64,000 nt of DNA. Source: Hyphomicrobiales bacterium (lineage in GTDB: Bacteria; Pseudomonadota; Alphaproteobacteria; Rhizobiales; Rhizobiaceae). Under the pieces are notes generated by a model. It saw only the letters and a list, made by a program, of their open reading frames with translations. It ran no database searches and had not been told where the DNA came from. The position numbers and the translations under genes were made by a program. Location: NCBI GenBank assembly GCA_900467745.1, contig UBQW01000013.1, forward strand, positions 1 to 64,000, written 5' to 3'. Shown here in pieces: positions 28,942-37,831 of the stretch (positions are counted from its first letter, which is position 1; the number at the start of each line of letters is the position of its first letter).

Positions 28942-29148
28942 TTACTGCTCGGAAAGCTTCATGTCGGGGTGGTAGTCCTTGCCCTCGACATGCTTGACGA
29001 TCGCCTGGGCGCACATCACCTGGCCGGTCTGCGAGTTGAAGGTCATGGCCGGCGAGCCGTTCAGCGACCAGCCCTTGTTGAGGGCGTCGGTTACGCGGTG
29101 GCAGAAGGCGGCGTCGTCCTGGCCGGTCAGAAGGCGGTAGAGCTTCAT
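28942..29148 (-). CDS. DUF1737 family small protein
   Basis: A 68-residue protein starting at ATG 29148 (the GTG one codon earlier is equally possible). K-L-Y-R-L-L-T-G-Q-D-D, F-C-H-R-V-T-D-A-L-N-K-G-W-S-L-N-G and M-C-A-Q-A-I-V-K match DUF1737 proteins, small and of unknown function. It follows the CitE-like gene after only 11 bp, so it is probably cotranscribed with it. Confidence 0.8.
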   Translation of the reverse strand: MKLYRLLTGQDDAAFCHRVTDALNKGWSLNGSPAMTFNSQTGQVMCAQAIVKHVEGKDYHPDMKLSEQ

Positions 29149-29159
29149 CACATCGTCTT

Positions 29160-30083
29160 TCAGTTTGCCGTCTGGCCTTTTGCCTTCTGGCGTTCTGCAA
29201 TCAGGCGGGCTTTATGAACCAGAGTTTCCGCCTGGACAAGATGTAGCCGCTCGATCATGCGTCCGTCGACATTGATGACGTTGAGGCCATCCGTGGCGGG
29301 GTCGGCGAAGGTTTTTATGATCGCCTCAGCTTCGGCGATGGCGGATGCGTCCGGGCCGAAATGCCGGTTGGCGGGCTCGATCTGCGCGGGGTGGATCAGC
29401 ATCTTGCCATCGAAGCCCATGGCGCGCGCCTCGGCGCATTCGGTGTCGAAGCTATCGATATCCTTGAAATTGTTGAAGACACTGTCGATGGCGCAGAGGC
29501 CGTAAGCGCGCACGGCGAGGATCACCTGCATCAGCCAGGGCACGAGATACTGCCGGCCGGGCTGCGGCAGCACGCCGGTTTCCTTTCTGAGGTCGTTGAG
29601 GCCGACGACGAAGCAGTCGAGCCTTGAGCCCGCCGTTCGCCCGGCCTCGGCGATCGCCGCGGCATTGAGGATGCCGCGCGGTGTCTCGATCATCGCCCAG
29701 ATCCTGAGTTCATCAGGCGCATCGGCGTCCGCGAGCAGATCGCTGACTAACATCACGTCCTGCGGTTCGTTGACCTTCGGCAGCAGAACGGCATCCGGCT
29801 CCAGCGCGCTTATGAGTTCCATGTCGGCGCGGCCCCAGTTGGTGTCGAGGCCGTTGATGCGGATGATGCGTTCCTTGTCCTTGAGCGGTTTGCCCCGGAA
29901 GAAGGCGGCCAGGTTATCGCGCGCTTCGGTTTTCTTCTCGGGGGCCACGGAATCCTCGAGATCGAAGATCACCGCATCGCAATCAAGCTGATGAGTTTTT
30001 TCCAGGGCACGAGGGTTGATCGCGGGAACGCTCAGCACCGAGCGGCGCAGGTTCATCGAACGGGTAAGGGGAGACTGGCTCAT
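29160..30083 (-). CDS. HpcH/HpaI aldolase / citrate lyase beta-like CoA ester lyase
   Basis: A 307-residue (beta/alpha)8-barrel enzyme from ATG 30083 (GTG 30086 possible). It shows L-R-R-S-V-L-S-V-P-A near the N-terminus, the metal-site region D-A-V-I-F-D-L-E-D-S-V, an I-E-T-P-R-G motif and K-M-L-I-H-P-A-Q-I near the C-terminus, typical of CitE-like and malyl-/citramalyl-CoA lyases. No other citrate lyase subunits are nearby, so it acts alone on a short CoA thioester; the substrate is undetermined. Confidence 0.87.
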   Translation of the reverse strand: MSQSPLTRSMNLRRSVLSVPAINPRALEKTHQLDCDAVIFDLEDSVAPEKKTEARDNLAAFFRGKPLKDKERIIRINGLDTNWGRADMELISALEPDAVLLPKVNEPQDVMLVSDLLADADAPDELRIWAMIETPRGILNAAAIAEAGRTAGSRLDCFVVGLNDLRKETGVLPQPGRQYLVPWLMQVILAVRAYGLCAIDSVFNNFKDIDSFDTECAEARAMGFDGKMLIHPAQIEPANRHFGPDASAIAEAEAIIKTFADPATDGLNVINVDGRMIERLHLVQAETLVHKARLIAERQKAKGQTAN

Positions 30084-30195
30084 CACGAATGTGTGTCAAG
30101 CTTTGTGACCGATGGCAAGACAACAAAAAGCCATGCTTATCTTGCAGAAGACAAGACGAAGGACCACATTCCTTTCCTAGAAAGGTTTCAAACCC

Positions 30196-30438
30196 ATGCA
30201 GAATATTCGTTCCGTCTTCCTTTTGCTTGCAGGCATCACCGCATTCGCAGCATTGGCGCTCTTCACCTTTTCGGTGACGCTCGCCGTTGGCGCCATTCTG
30301 ACGGTGCTGATGGTTGGCCGCGCGCTCTCGCTGAAGATGAAGGCGGCTCCGGTCTGCGCAAGGGCGAAGTCCAAGACGCGCGATGGTCAACCCATGCGCA
30401 TCTGGAACGACGGTCGCGGCACGATCATCGATCTCTGA
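30196..30438 (+). CDS. Small membrane protein
   Basis: An 80-residue protein starting at ATG 30196 after AGAAAGG. Residues about 6-42 form one or two closely spaced membrane segments (V-F-L-L-L-A-G-I-T-A-F-A then L-A-V-G-A-I-L-T-V-L-M-V), followed by a basic, soluble tail with A-K-S-K-T-R-D-G-Q-P-M-R-I-W-N-D-G-R-G. Rhizobial genomes carry similar small proteins annotated as hypothetical. No function can be read from sequence. Confidence 0.65.
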   Translation: MQNIRSVFLLLAGITAFAALALFTFSVTLAVGAILTVLMVGRALSLKMKAAPVCARAKSKTRDGQPMRIWNDGRGTIIDL

Positions 30439-30575
30439 TCGCCTCTCACCGATCGCTTCTGGCGTCTCGCATTTATTTCATTCGGTCTGTCGGCTGGCGT
30501 TTTGCTCGCGCGTCCTAGATGCGGCAAGGCTTGTGGCTGCACAAGCATCACGCTCAGGCATCAATGGAGGACTGC

Positions 30576-31004
30576 ATGGAAAGCGAAACGCAAACCGGCC
30601 AGATGGCCATGCCGCCGGTCAAGAACGGGCTGCTCCCCTACATCACCGTCGACGGCGCGCTGAAGGCGGCGGAATTCTACAAGGTGGCTTTCGGTGCCGA
30701 GCAGGCATTCGTCGTGCCGCCCGATGAAAATGGACGCACGATGCATGTGCATCTCTATATCAACGGTAGCTCGCTGATGCTGAGCGACGCCTATCCCGAA
30801 CACGGCCACCCCTTTCGGCCGCACCAGGGTTTCTCGCTGCAGCTCGTCGTCGACGATATCGATCTCTGGTGGGATCGGGCGGTGAAGGCCGGCGTCGAGG
30901 TCGTCATGCCCGTCGAGCGCATGTTCTGGGGCGATCGCTATGGTCAGCTGCGCGACCCCTTCGGTGTGTCCTGGGCGATGAACGAGCCCGCCAAGGTCGG
31001 CTAG
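30576..31004 (+). CDS. VOC family protein (glyoxalase/PhnB-like)
   Basis: A 142-residue vicinal-oxygen-chelate fold protein, ATG 30576 behind GGAGG. L-P-Y-I-T-V-D-G-A-L-K-A-A-E-F-Y opens the first module, and W-G-D-R-Y-G-Q-L-R-D-P-F-G-V-S-W closes the second; this ending is typical of the PhnB-like subgroup. Such proteins bind metal and act on diverse small molecules or serve in resistance; the substrate is unknown. It is monocistronic. Confidence 0.85.
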   Translation: MESETQTGQMAMPPVKNGLLPYITVDGALKAAEFYKVAFGAEQAFVVPPDENGRTMHVHLYINGSSLMLSDAYPEHGHPFRPHQGFSLQLVVDDIDLWWDRAVKAGVEVVMPVERMFWGDRYGQLRDPFGVSWAMNEPAKVG

Positions 31005-31131
31005 ATCAATCGCGCCCGGCCGGCTGATTCTTCAGGGCGCTGGCCGGGGCTGCAGATTCCCCTTCATTTTGCCGGGAAACTGGACTAAACGCTGATCAAC
31101 ACACTATCTCTGCCGAACTGGAGGCCAGGCC

Positions 31132-31740
31132 ATGGAAAAATTCACCAAGCTGACGGGCGTCGCCGCCCCTCTGCCGGTTGTCAACATCGACACCGACATG
31201 ATCATCCCGAAGGATTACCTGAAGACGATCAAGCGCACCGGCCTCGGCAAGGGTCTCTTCGCGGAAGCCCGCTACAATGAAGACGGCACGCCGAACGAGG
31301 ATTTCGTCCTCAACAAGCCGGCCTACCAGAACGCCAAGATCCTCGTCGCCGGCGACAATTTCGGCTGCGGCTCCTCGCGCGAGCACGCGCCGTGGGCGCT
31401 GCTCGATTTCGGCATCCGCTGCGTGATCTCCACCAGCTTCGCCGACATTTTCTACAACAACTGTTTCAAGAACGGCATTCTGCCGATCAAGGTCAGCCCG
31501 GAAAATCTGGAAAAGCTCTTGGACGACGCCTCGCGTGGTTCCAACGCCATCCTGACGGTCGACCTGGAAAACATGGAAATCACCGGTCCCGACGGCGGCT
31601 CCATCAAGTTCGATCTTGATGCCTTCAAGCGTCACTGCATGCTGAACGGTCTCGACGATATCGGCCTGACGATGGAAAAGGGCAAGGAAATCGACCAGTT
31701 CGAAAAGGCCAACGCCGCTTCTCATCCCTGGGCCGCCTAA
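31132..31740 (+). CDS. leuD: 3-isopropylmalate dehydratase small subunit
   Basis: A 202-residue subunit of the leucine-pathway isomerase, working with LeuC encoded elsewhere. ATG 31132 follows GGAGG. The swivel-domain motif [13 protein letters not shown] near residue 79 and N-I-D-T-D-M-I-I-P near residue 17 are characteristic. leuB lies about 1.2 kb further on in the same direction, with a serine/threonine dehydratase inserted on the other strand. Confidence 0.96.
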   Translation: MEKFTKLTGVAAPLPVVNIDTDMIIPKDYLKTIKRTGLGKGLFAEARYNEDGTPNEDFVLNKPAYQNAKILVAGDNFGCGSSREHAPWALLDFGIRCVISTSFADIFYNNCFKNGILPIKVSPENLEKLLDDASRGSNAILTVDLENMEITGPDGGSIKFDLDAFKRHCMLNGLDDIGLTMEKGKEIDQFEKANAASHPWAA

Positions 31741-31801
31741 GCGCCTCGACAGGATTGCATGATCAAGCCGGTGGGTCCGTCCCGCCGGCTTTTCTTTGGC
31801 T

Positions 31802-32758
31802 TCAGAGCAGCCGTTCTCTCCACATCTTGAGCTTTTCCAGCGACACGCCGATGCCGCCGCAGACCTCGATCAGCGGGTTCTTGAAGGGGGCGAAGAGGTC
31901 GGGGTGGGTGTCGGCGACCGCAAGGGCGGCGCCGCAGGCGGGTTCGACGAGGATGCGATAGGCGTCGGCGAATTTCAGGCAGGCGGCGACGGCTTCGGCG
32001 TCGGTCACCGTCACGCTCTCGATCGGATGATGTCTGGGAAGGTCGAAGACATGCTGGGCGACCTGGCGGGCGCCGAGCGAGGTGGCGATCGATGTGATGG
32101 CGGGCAGGGTGATGTGTTCGCCGGCGGCCAGGCTGGCGTTGAAGGATGCGGCGCCTTCTGTCTCGACGGCGATGACTGGCGCATCATCAAGACCGTTGCG
32201 TTTCAGGCCGGCGACGATGCCGGCAAGCAGGCCGCCGCCGCCGACACTGGCGATCACGCAATCGAACTCGGCGCCCTTGGCCACCACTTCGTCAATCAGC
32301 GTGCCGTGGCCTTCCCAGAGCAGCGGATGGTCGAAGGGGTGAACATAGGCGGCCTTGCGCTCTGCGGCGAGATTGACCGCATGGGCGTTGGCCTCGTCGA
32401 AGACGGAGCCATGGACGAGGACGGCGGCGCCGGTCGCGGCGATCGAGCGGCGAACGTCCTCGGAGGTGGTTTCCGGCACGACGATGGTGACGGGCACGCC
32501 GAGCGCACGGCCGGCATAGGCAGCGGCGATGCCGGCATTGCCGCCGGAGGCGCAGAAGATTTCCTTGGCGCCGTTTTCCACCTCATGCTGGCACAACCTG
32601 CCGACGCCGCGCAGCTTGAAGCTTCCCGCCGGCTGCAGCGCGTCCAGCTTCAGCCAGAGCGGCCGGTTTGCAGCGCTATAGTCGGCGGATGTCTGAAAGA
32701 GCGGGGTGTCGAGATGGAGCGGTGCGGCGGGCATGGGCGTTTTCCGGGTCATGGTCAC
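31802..32758 (-). CDS. PLP-dependent L-serine/L-threonine dehydratase
   Basis: A 318-residue fold-type II PLP enzyme from GTG 32758 (GGAGG upstream; ATG 32752 is possible). The PLP lysine is in A-G-S-F-K-L-R-G near residue 48, A-S-G-G-N-A-G binds the substrate carboxylate, and G-G-G-G-L-L-A-G holds the phosphate. No C-terminal ACT domain is present, so it resembles catabolic serine/threonine dehydratases and not biosynthetic IlvA. It yields ammonia and pyruvate or 2-oxobutyrate. It lies between leuD and leuB on the opposite strand. Confidence 0.9.
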   Translation of the reverse strand: MTMTRKTPMPAAPLHLDTPLFQTSADYSAANRPLWLKLDALQPAGSFKLRGVGRLCQHEVENGAKEIFCASGGNAGIAAAYAGRALGVPVTIVVPETTSEDVRRSIAATGAAVLVHGSVFDEANAHAVNLAAERKAAYVHPFDHPLLWEGHGTLIDEVVAKGAEFDCVIASVGGGGLLAGIVAGLKRNGLDDAPVIAVETEGAASFNASLAAGEHITLPAITSIATSLGARQVAQHVFDLPRHHPIESVTVTDAEAVAACLKFADAYRILVEPACGAALAVADTHPDLFAPFKNPLIEVCGGIGVSLEKLKMWRERLL

Positions 32759-32916
32759 GATGCCCTCCTTGTTGCCGATGCAAATCGAGGGGTCAACCGA
32801 TCGTTCAACCGTTCGTTCAACTCTGGCGCTAACCGTACCGAAACGGCCTCTTGGTCGCTTGAAATGCCTTCTGCCGAGGGATAATAAGCCGCAACTTGTT
32901 TTTCCCGGAGGGTTTC

Positions 32917-34029
32917 ATGACGACGCGCAATCTTTTCCTGCTGCCGGGTGACGGCATTGGTCCCGAGGCCATGGGCGAGGTCCGCAAGATCATCGCTTAC
33001 ATGAACGAGGAAATGTCCGCCGGCTTCGTGACCGACGAAGGTCTGGTCGGTGGCAGCGCCTATGACGCGCATGGCGCGGCGATCTCTGAAGCCGACATGC
33101 AGAAGGCGCTTGCAGCGGACGCGGTTCTCTTCGGCGCCGTCGGCGGCCCGAAGTGGGACGACGTTGCCTATGAAGTGCGCCCGGAAGCCGGCCTGCTGCG
33201 CCTGCGCAAGGATCTCGAGCTGTTCGCCAACCTCCGTCCCGCCATCTGCTACCCGGCGCTCGCTGCCGCTTCCTCGCTGAAGCCGGAGCTGGTCGAGGGT
33301 CTTGATATCCTGATCATCCGCGAACTGACGGGCGGCGTCTATTTCGGCGAGCCGAAGACCATCACGGATCTCGGCAATGGCCAGAAGCGCGCCATCGATA
33401 CGCAGGTCTACGATACCTACGAAATCGAGCGTATCTCGGCCGTGGCCTTCGAAATGGCCCGCACGCGCCAGAACCGTGTGTGCTCGATGGAAAAGCGCAA
33501 CGTCATGAAGTCGGGCGTTTTGTGGAACCAGGTCGTGACCGCGACCCACAAGGACAAGTATTCGGACGTCAAGCTCGAGCACATGCTGGCGGATGCCGGC
33601 GGCATGCAGCTGGTGCGCGCACCGAAGCAGTTCGACGTCATTGTCACCGACAACCTGTTCGGCGACATGCTGTCCGACGTTGCCGCCATGCTCACGGGCT
33701 CGCTCGGCATGCTGCCATCGGCTTCGCTCGGCGCGCCTGACGGCAAGACCGGCAAGCGCAAGGCGCTTTACGAGCCGGTGCACGGTTCGGCACCTGACAT
33801 TGCCGGCAAGGGCATTGCCAACCCGATCGCGATGATCGCCTCGTTTGCCATGTGCCTGCGCTATTCCTTCGGCATGGTCAAGGAAGCCGACAACCTTGAG
33901 AAGGCAATCGCAAACGTGCTCGACAAGGGCATCCGCACCGCCGATATCATGGCCGACGGCGCCAAGAAGGTCGGTACGGTCGAGATGGGCGAGGCGATCC
34001 TCTCCGAGTTCAAGGCGCTTTCAGCCTGA
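32917..34029 (+). CDS. leuB: 3-isopropylmalate dehydrogenase
   Basis: A 370-residue NAD-dependent enzyme of leucine synthesis. ATG 32917 follows CCCGGAGGG; a start at 32896 would precede that ribosome site. [10 protein letters not shown] at the N-terminus, [10 protein letters not shown], and [12 protein letters not shown] in the metal site are all intact. A parS-like palindrome and a terminator follow directly. Confidence 0.97.
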   Translation: MTTRNLFLLPGDGIGPEAMGEVRKIIAYMNEEMSAGFVTDEGLVGGSAYDAHGAAISEADMQKALAADAVLFGAVGGPKWDDVAYEVRPEAGLLRLRKDLELFANLRPAICYPALAAASSLKPELVEGLDILIIRELTGGVYFGEPKTITDLGNGQKRAIDTQVYDTYEIERISAVAFEMARTRQNRVCSMEKRNVMKSGVLWNQVVTATHKDKYSDVKLEHMLADAGGMQLVRAPKQFDVIVTDNLFGDMLSDVAAMLTGSLGMLPSASLGAPDGKTGKRKALYEPVHGSAPDIAGKGIANPIAMIASFAMCLRYSFGMVKEADNLEKAIANVLDKGIRTADIMADGAKKVGTVEMGEAILSEFKALSA

Positions 34030-34045
34030 TTTTTCACGTGAAACA
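34030..34045. other. parS-like ParB-binding site
   Basis: TTTTTCACGTGAAACA differs from the chromosomal parS form TGTTTCACGTGAAACA at one position of sixteen. The central palindrome TTTCACGTGAAA is perfect. It starts at the base after the leuB stop. No other copy was noticed in the window. Confidence 0.6.
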
Positions 34046-34052
34046 CCTTTCA

Positions 34053-34085
34053 GGCCCTTCGCATCTCAGGATGCGGAGGGCCTTT
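34053..34085 (+). terminator. Terminator after leuB
   Basis: GGCCCTTCGCATC and GATGCGGAGGGCC form a long stem with one mismatch around TCAG, followed by a short T run. Confidence 0.75.
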
Positions 34086-34148
34086 GCATTGAAGGCAACC
34101 GCCGCAGCCCCTATCTCCCTCCTCTATTGATAAAAGAGCGGGAGTGGA

Positions 34149-34910
34149 ATGAGCGAGAGCGACGATCGAAGGCCGGGTTTCTGGGGCTATCTGAAAAAGC
34201 GCTACCAGGCGCGCCGCACGATCCATCGCCGGGTTCCCTGGAAGGGGTTTGCCTTTTCCGCGATCAATGCCGTGGCCATCGCCTTTTTCGTGTTCGATCG
34301 CCCGCTCGGTATTGCGGCGAAGGAACTGGCGCAGCCGCTGGTCACGCTTGCCGGTGATATCACCGACATCGGCAGGCTTGCCTGGATTCTCGCCGGGCTT
34401 ACAACCATTGTTGCAACCGCTTATCTGGTCCGACGGCGCTTGTGGAAAGTGCGCGAGCGGTTCCGGATGATCTATTTCGGGCAGATGACTGCCTATGTCG
34501 CGCTATCCGTCCTGTTCACCGCCATCATCGCCAACTCCCTGAAGTTTGCGATCGGTCGCGCCCGGCCGCTGATTTATGATCAGGAGGGTATCTTCAGTTT
34601 CGCGCCGTTCAACATGGATTTCCTGCACCAGAGTTTTCCGTCCGGGCATTCGGCGAATATCGGGGCGTTGTTCATGGCGCTGGCGCTGCTCTTTCCCCGT
34701 TTTCGCCTCGGCTTCGTGGCCATTGGTCTCTGGCTCGGCGCAACCCGCATCATCATCGGCGTGCACTATCCGAGCGACGTTACGGCGGGGCTGGCGCTTG
34801 GCGCGTGGATCGCTTTTGCCACATCGGTGCTGTTTGCACGCTTCGGTCTGGTGTTCTCGATCGGGAGGGATGGCGGGTGGCCGATACCGCGGCTTAGTCG
34901 TTTGTTGTAA
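34149..34910 (+). CDS. PAP2-family phosphatase, first of tandem pair
   Basis: A 253-residue membrane phosphatase. The three PAP2 motifs are complete: K-F-A-I-G-R-A-R-P, P-S-G-H-S-A with the catalytic His, and R-I-I-I-G-V-H-Y-P-S-D. About six membrane segments are visible. Family members dephosphorylate lipid phosphates (undecaprenyl pyrophosphate, phosphatidylglycerophosphate, lipid A); the substrate here is open. The next gene is a paralogue with the same layout, indicating tandem duplication. Confidence 0.88.
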   Translation: MSESDDRRPGFWGYLKKRYQARRTIHRRVPWKGFAFSAINAVAIAFFVFDRPLGIAAKELAQPLVTLAGDITDIGRLAWILAGLTTIVATAYLVRRRLWKVRERFRMIYFGQMTAYVALSVLFTAIIANSLKFAIGRARPLIYDQEGIFSFAPFNMDFLHQSFPSGHSANIGALFMALALLFPRFRLGFVAIGLWLGATRIIIGVHYPSDVTAGLALGAWIAFATSVLFARFGLVFSIGRDGGWPIPRLSRLL

Positions 34911-34993
34911 GCGCCTCCGTAAAAATTCTGTAGTCTGCCTCTGCTAGGTCTTGGTCGTTGATCGACAACCCCTGACCAGGACCGCCGACAGAC

Positions 34994-35842
34994 ATGAAAT
35001 CCTTTCTCTCTTCACTTGAGAAACGTAGGCTCCGCTGTCGTCACGGCATGCCGCACCTGCGTTGGCAATCCTGTCTATTCGTCACCGTTAACGCCGTTAT
35101 CCTCTCGCTTTTGTTGTTCGACGGTCCTGTCGGCGGCGATCACGTGCCGCCAACCATTCGCAGGATCGGCCTGATGTTGACCGATTTCGGCAAGTCCGAC
35201 TGGATCATCATCGTCACTGCCTTCCTTCTGTTCCAGGGCTGGGCATCGTCGCGCACCGCCACCAGCGTCCGCCACCGCTTGCAGGCACTCAGGGTCAGCT
35301 GGATCGGCTGTTATCTCCTTACCTCGATCGCGCTTTCGGGATTGGTCGCCAATCTCCTGAAGCGGCTGATCGGGCGGGCCCGGCCGGAGCATTTCCAGGA
35401 CTACGGCATCTTCTCGTTTTCGTCGTTCTCCGGTCATTCCTTCGAAAGCTTCCCATCAGGCCACGCGACGACGATCGGCGCCTTCTTCGCCGCCTTCGCG
35501 CTGCTCTTCCCGCGCTATCGCATTGCTTTCGTGGCTTGTGCGCTGTGGTTCGGCATGACGCGGGTCATGGTGAGCGCACATTATCCGAGCGACGTGATCG
35601 CCGGCCTGGCGCTCGGCGGGTGGTTTTCGCTGATGATTGCCATCGTTTATGCGCGCCACAATCTTCTGTTTCGCCCCGGTGCCGGCGGCTGGCCGCAACC
35701 CAAGCGGCTGTTTCCGGCCATAGAAAACCCGGCGCCTTTGGAGCGCCGGGCCTTGTCTGTCTTTTCGGGCAAGATCAATCCATTGCGTGGATATCGCGGT
35801 TCTTGGTTTCCGGCAGGAAAATCAGGCCGATCACAAGCGTGA
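34994..35842 (+). CDS. PAP2-family phosphatase, second of tandem pair, with read-through C-terminus
   Basis: A 282-residue paralogue of the preceding gene, with K-R-L-I-G-R-A-R-P, P-S-G-H-A-T and R-V-M-V-S-A-H-Y-P-S-D. The PAP2 domain ends near residue 235 with G-G-W-P-Q-P-K-R, the same point at which the first copy nears its end. The frame then continues through an intrinsic terminator (35727-35752) and 68 nt into the 3' end of the convergent MFS gene. The last 40 or so residues are therefore probably a recent extension after loss of the ancestral stop. Confidence 0.85.
   Translation: MKSFLSSLEKRRLRCRHGMPHLRWQSCLFVTVNAVILSLLLFDGPVGGDHVPPTIRRIGLMLTDFGKSDWIIIVTAFLLFQGWASSRTATSVRHRLQALRVSWIGCYLLTSIALSGLVANLLKRLIGRARPEHFQDYGIFSFSSFSGHSFESFPSGHATTIGAFFAAFALLFPRYRIAFVACALWFGMTRVMVSAHYPSDVIAGLALGGWFSLMIAIVYARHNLLFRPGAGGWPQPKRLFPAIENPAPLERRALSVFSGKINPLRGYRGSWFPAGKSGRSQA
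35727..35765 (+). terminator. Terminator-like hairpin inside the 3' end of the second PAP2 gene
   Basis: AACCCGGCGC and GCGCCGGGCC pair around CTTTGGA, with TTGTCTGTCTTTT after it. It lies inside the open frame of the PAP2 gene, about 90 bp before its stop. On the minus strand it could also serve the MFS gene. Confidence 0.6.
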
Positions 35843-37661
35843 TCGCGGCGAAGATGATCGGGTACCAGAGGCCGAAGTAGATGTCGCCGGTGGCCGCACT
35901 CATTGCGAATGCCGTTGCCGGTAGCAGGCCGCCGAACCAGCCGTTGCCGATGTGATAGGGCAGCGACATGCCGGTGTAGCGAATGCGGGTCGGGAAGAGT
36001 TCGACCAGCAATGCGGCGATCGGGCCGTAGACCATCGTCACATAAAGAACCAGCACGAACAGGATGGCAATCGTGCCGATCCAGTTGACGCGTGCAGGAT
36101 CGGCCGCCATGGCGAAGGTGCCGCCGCCGGCGATGTTGTAGACCGCCATGTCGGTGACGCCGTTGGCTTCATCCGACGTCAGCAGCTTGGCTGCCACCAG
36201 CTTGTCGGCCGGCATCGTCTCCTTGGTCCCTGCGCGGATCGCATCGGCGTTCAGCGCGAGCTCGGGATTGGCGGCGATGAAGGCATCGAGCTTCGCGTCA
36301 GGCACCTTGATGGCGCCGCGGTTCAGCGGGTAGCCACCGTCGTGGAGCGCGATGTTGACGCTCTTCTCGAATGCCGCCGTCAGGCCCTTGGCCTTGTCGC
36401 CGGCTGCGACTGCGTCGAAGCTGGTGATGGTTTCATCGCCGATCTTCACAGTCGCCGGCTGGCCGGCAGGGCCGGGGACGACATCATAAGGCACCGAGTT
36501 CTTGGTCAGGAAGGCTGTCGCCACGTCGCAGGAGCTGGTGAATTTCGACGTGCCCGTCGGGTTGAACTGGAATTTGCAGTCCGTCGGGTCGGCCGTGACC
36601 GTTGCCCGGACCGAGGCCTGGGCTTCGGCGAGCGCCGGGTTGGCGGTCCAGGTCAGCGCCTTGAACAGCGGATTGTAGGTCACAGCCGCGATCAGGAGGC
36701 CAGCCATGATGATCGGCTTGCGGCCGATCCTGTCCGACAGGCCGCCGAAGATGACGAAGAACGGTGTCGCAAGAATGAGGGCGACGGCGACCATGATATT
36801 GGCTGCCTGCAGGTCGACCTTCAGAACGTTCTGCAGGAAGAACAGCGAGTAGAACTGACCGCCGTACCAGACGACCGCCTGGCCCATGGTGGCGCCGAGC
36901 AGAGCGATGAGGGCGATCTTGGCGTTCTTCCACTGACCGAATGCTTCCGTCAGCGGCGCTTTGGAGCCCTTGCCTTCCGCCTTCATTTTCTGGAAGGCGG
37001 GGGATTCGTTCATCCGCACGCGGATCCAGACGGAGACCCCGAGAAGGACGACCGAGACCAGGAACGGAATGCGCCAGCCCCAGGCGGCGAAGGCTTCCTT
37101 GCCCATGATGAACTGGACGCCGACGATGACGATCAGCGACAGGAAGAGGCCGAGCGTAGCGGTCGTTTGAATCCAAGAGGTGAAGTAGCCGCGGCGGCCG
37201 TTCGGCGCGTGCTCGGCCACATAGGTGGCTGCCCCGCCATATTCGCCTCCGAGCGCCAGGCCCTGCAGCAGGCGAAGCGCGATCAGGATGATCGGAGCAG
37301 CGATGCCAATGGTGGCGGCACCGGGAAGGATACCGACTAGGAAGGTCGAGAGACCCATGATCAGGATCGTCACCAGGAAGGTGTATTTGCGGCCGACGAG
37401 ATCGCCGAGGCGGCCGAAGACCAGCGCACCGAACGGACGCACCAGGAAGCCGGCGGCAAAGGCCAGCAGCGTGAAGATGTTGCGGGTGGCTTCTGGATAT
37501 TGGGTGAAGTAGGTCGCGCCGATATAGGTGGCGAGCGAGCCGTAGAGATAAAAATCGTACCACTCGAATACAGTGCCAAGCGAGGAGGCGAAGATGACCT
37601 TCTTCTCCTCCGATGTCATCGGTCCGGCTTTCGCGCCCCCGACGCTTGCGACATTTGCCAT
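35775..37661 (-). CDS. MFS transporter of the metabolite:H+ symporter type with large insert
   Basis: A 628-residue carrier, much longer than the usual 430-550. The N-terminal half is a classic MHS-type MFS: T-V-F-E-W-Y-D-F-Y-L-Y-G at TM1, G-R-L-G-D-L-V-G-R-K in loop 2-3, and L-Q-G-L-A-L-G-G-E-Y-G-G. After R-I-G-R-K-P-I-I-M-A-G-L-L-I-A-A-V-T, a soluble stretch of about 195 residues (roughly 329-523) with two Cys interrupts the C-terminal half before V-N-W-I-G-T-I-A-I-L. The insert, probably periplasmic, is unlike an MFS loop. Substrate unknown. The 3' end overlaps the convergent PAP2 gene. Confidence 0.88.
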   Translation of the reverse strand: MANVASVGGAKAGPMTSEEKKVIFASSLGTVFEWYDFYLYGSLATYIGATYFTQYPEATRNIFTLLAFAAGFLVRPFGALVFGRLGDLVGRKYTFLVTILIMGLSTFLVGILPGAATIGIAAPIILIALRLLQGLALGGEYGGAATYVAEHAPNGRRGYFTSWIQTTATLGLFLSLIVIVGVQFIMGKEAFAAWGWRIPFLVSVVLLGVSVWIRVRMNESPAFQKMKAEGKGSKAPLTEAFGQWKNAKIALIALLGATMGQAVVWYGGQFYSLFFLQNVLKVDLQAANIMVAVALILATPFFVIFGGLSDRIGRKPIIMAGLLIAAVTYNPLFKALTWTANPALAEAQASVRATVTADPTDCKFQFNPTGTSKFTSSCDVATAFLTKNSVPYDVVPGPAGQPATVKIGDETITSFDAVAAGDKAKGLTAAFEKSVNIALHDGGYPLNRGAIKVPDAKLDAFIAANPELALNADAIRAGTKETMPADKLVAAKLLTSDEANGVTDMAVYNIAGGGTFAMAADPARVNWIGTIAILFVLVLYVTMVYGPIAALLVELFPTRIRYTGMSLPYHIGNGWFGGLLPATAFAMSAATGDIYFGLWYPIIFAAITLVIGLIFLPETKNRDIHAMD

Positions 37662-37831
37662 GTTCTGTCCTCCACAGAATGATGTGAAATGCGGCGCGCG
37701 ACCATACTCTCCTCAAAGCATACCCCTGGTCGCGGTTCGCCCGAGGAAAGTGTGCCAGAAAACACCACGCTTACGGAGAGCGGCTTTGGGATTATGACTT
37801 TAGTCTAACACCCCTTGCGCAGGCCTCTAGT

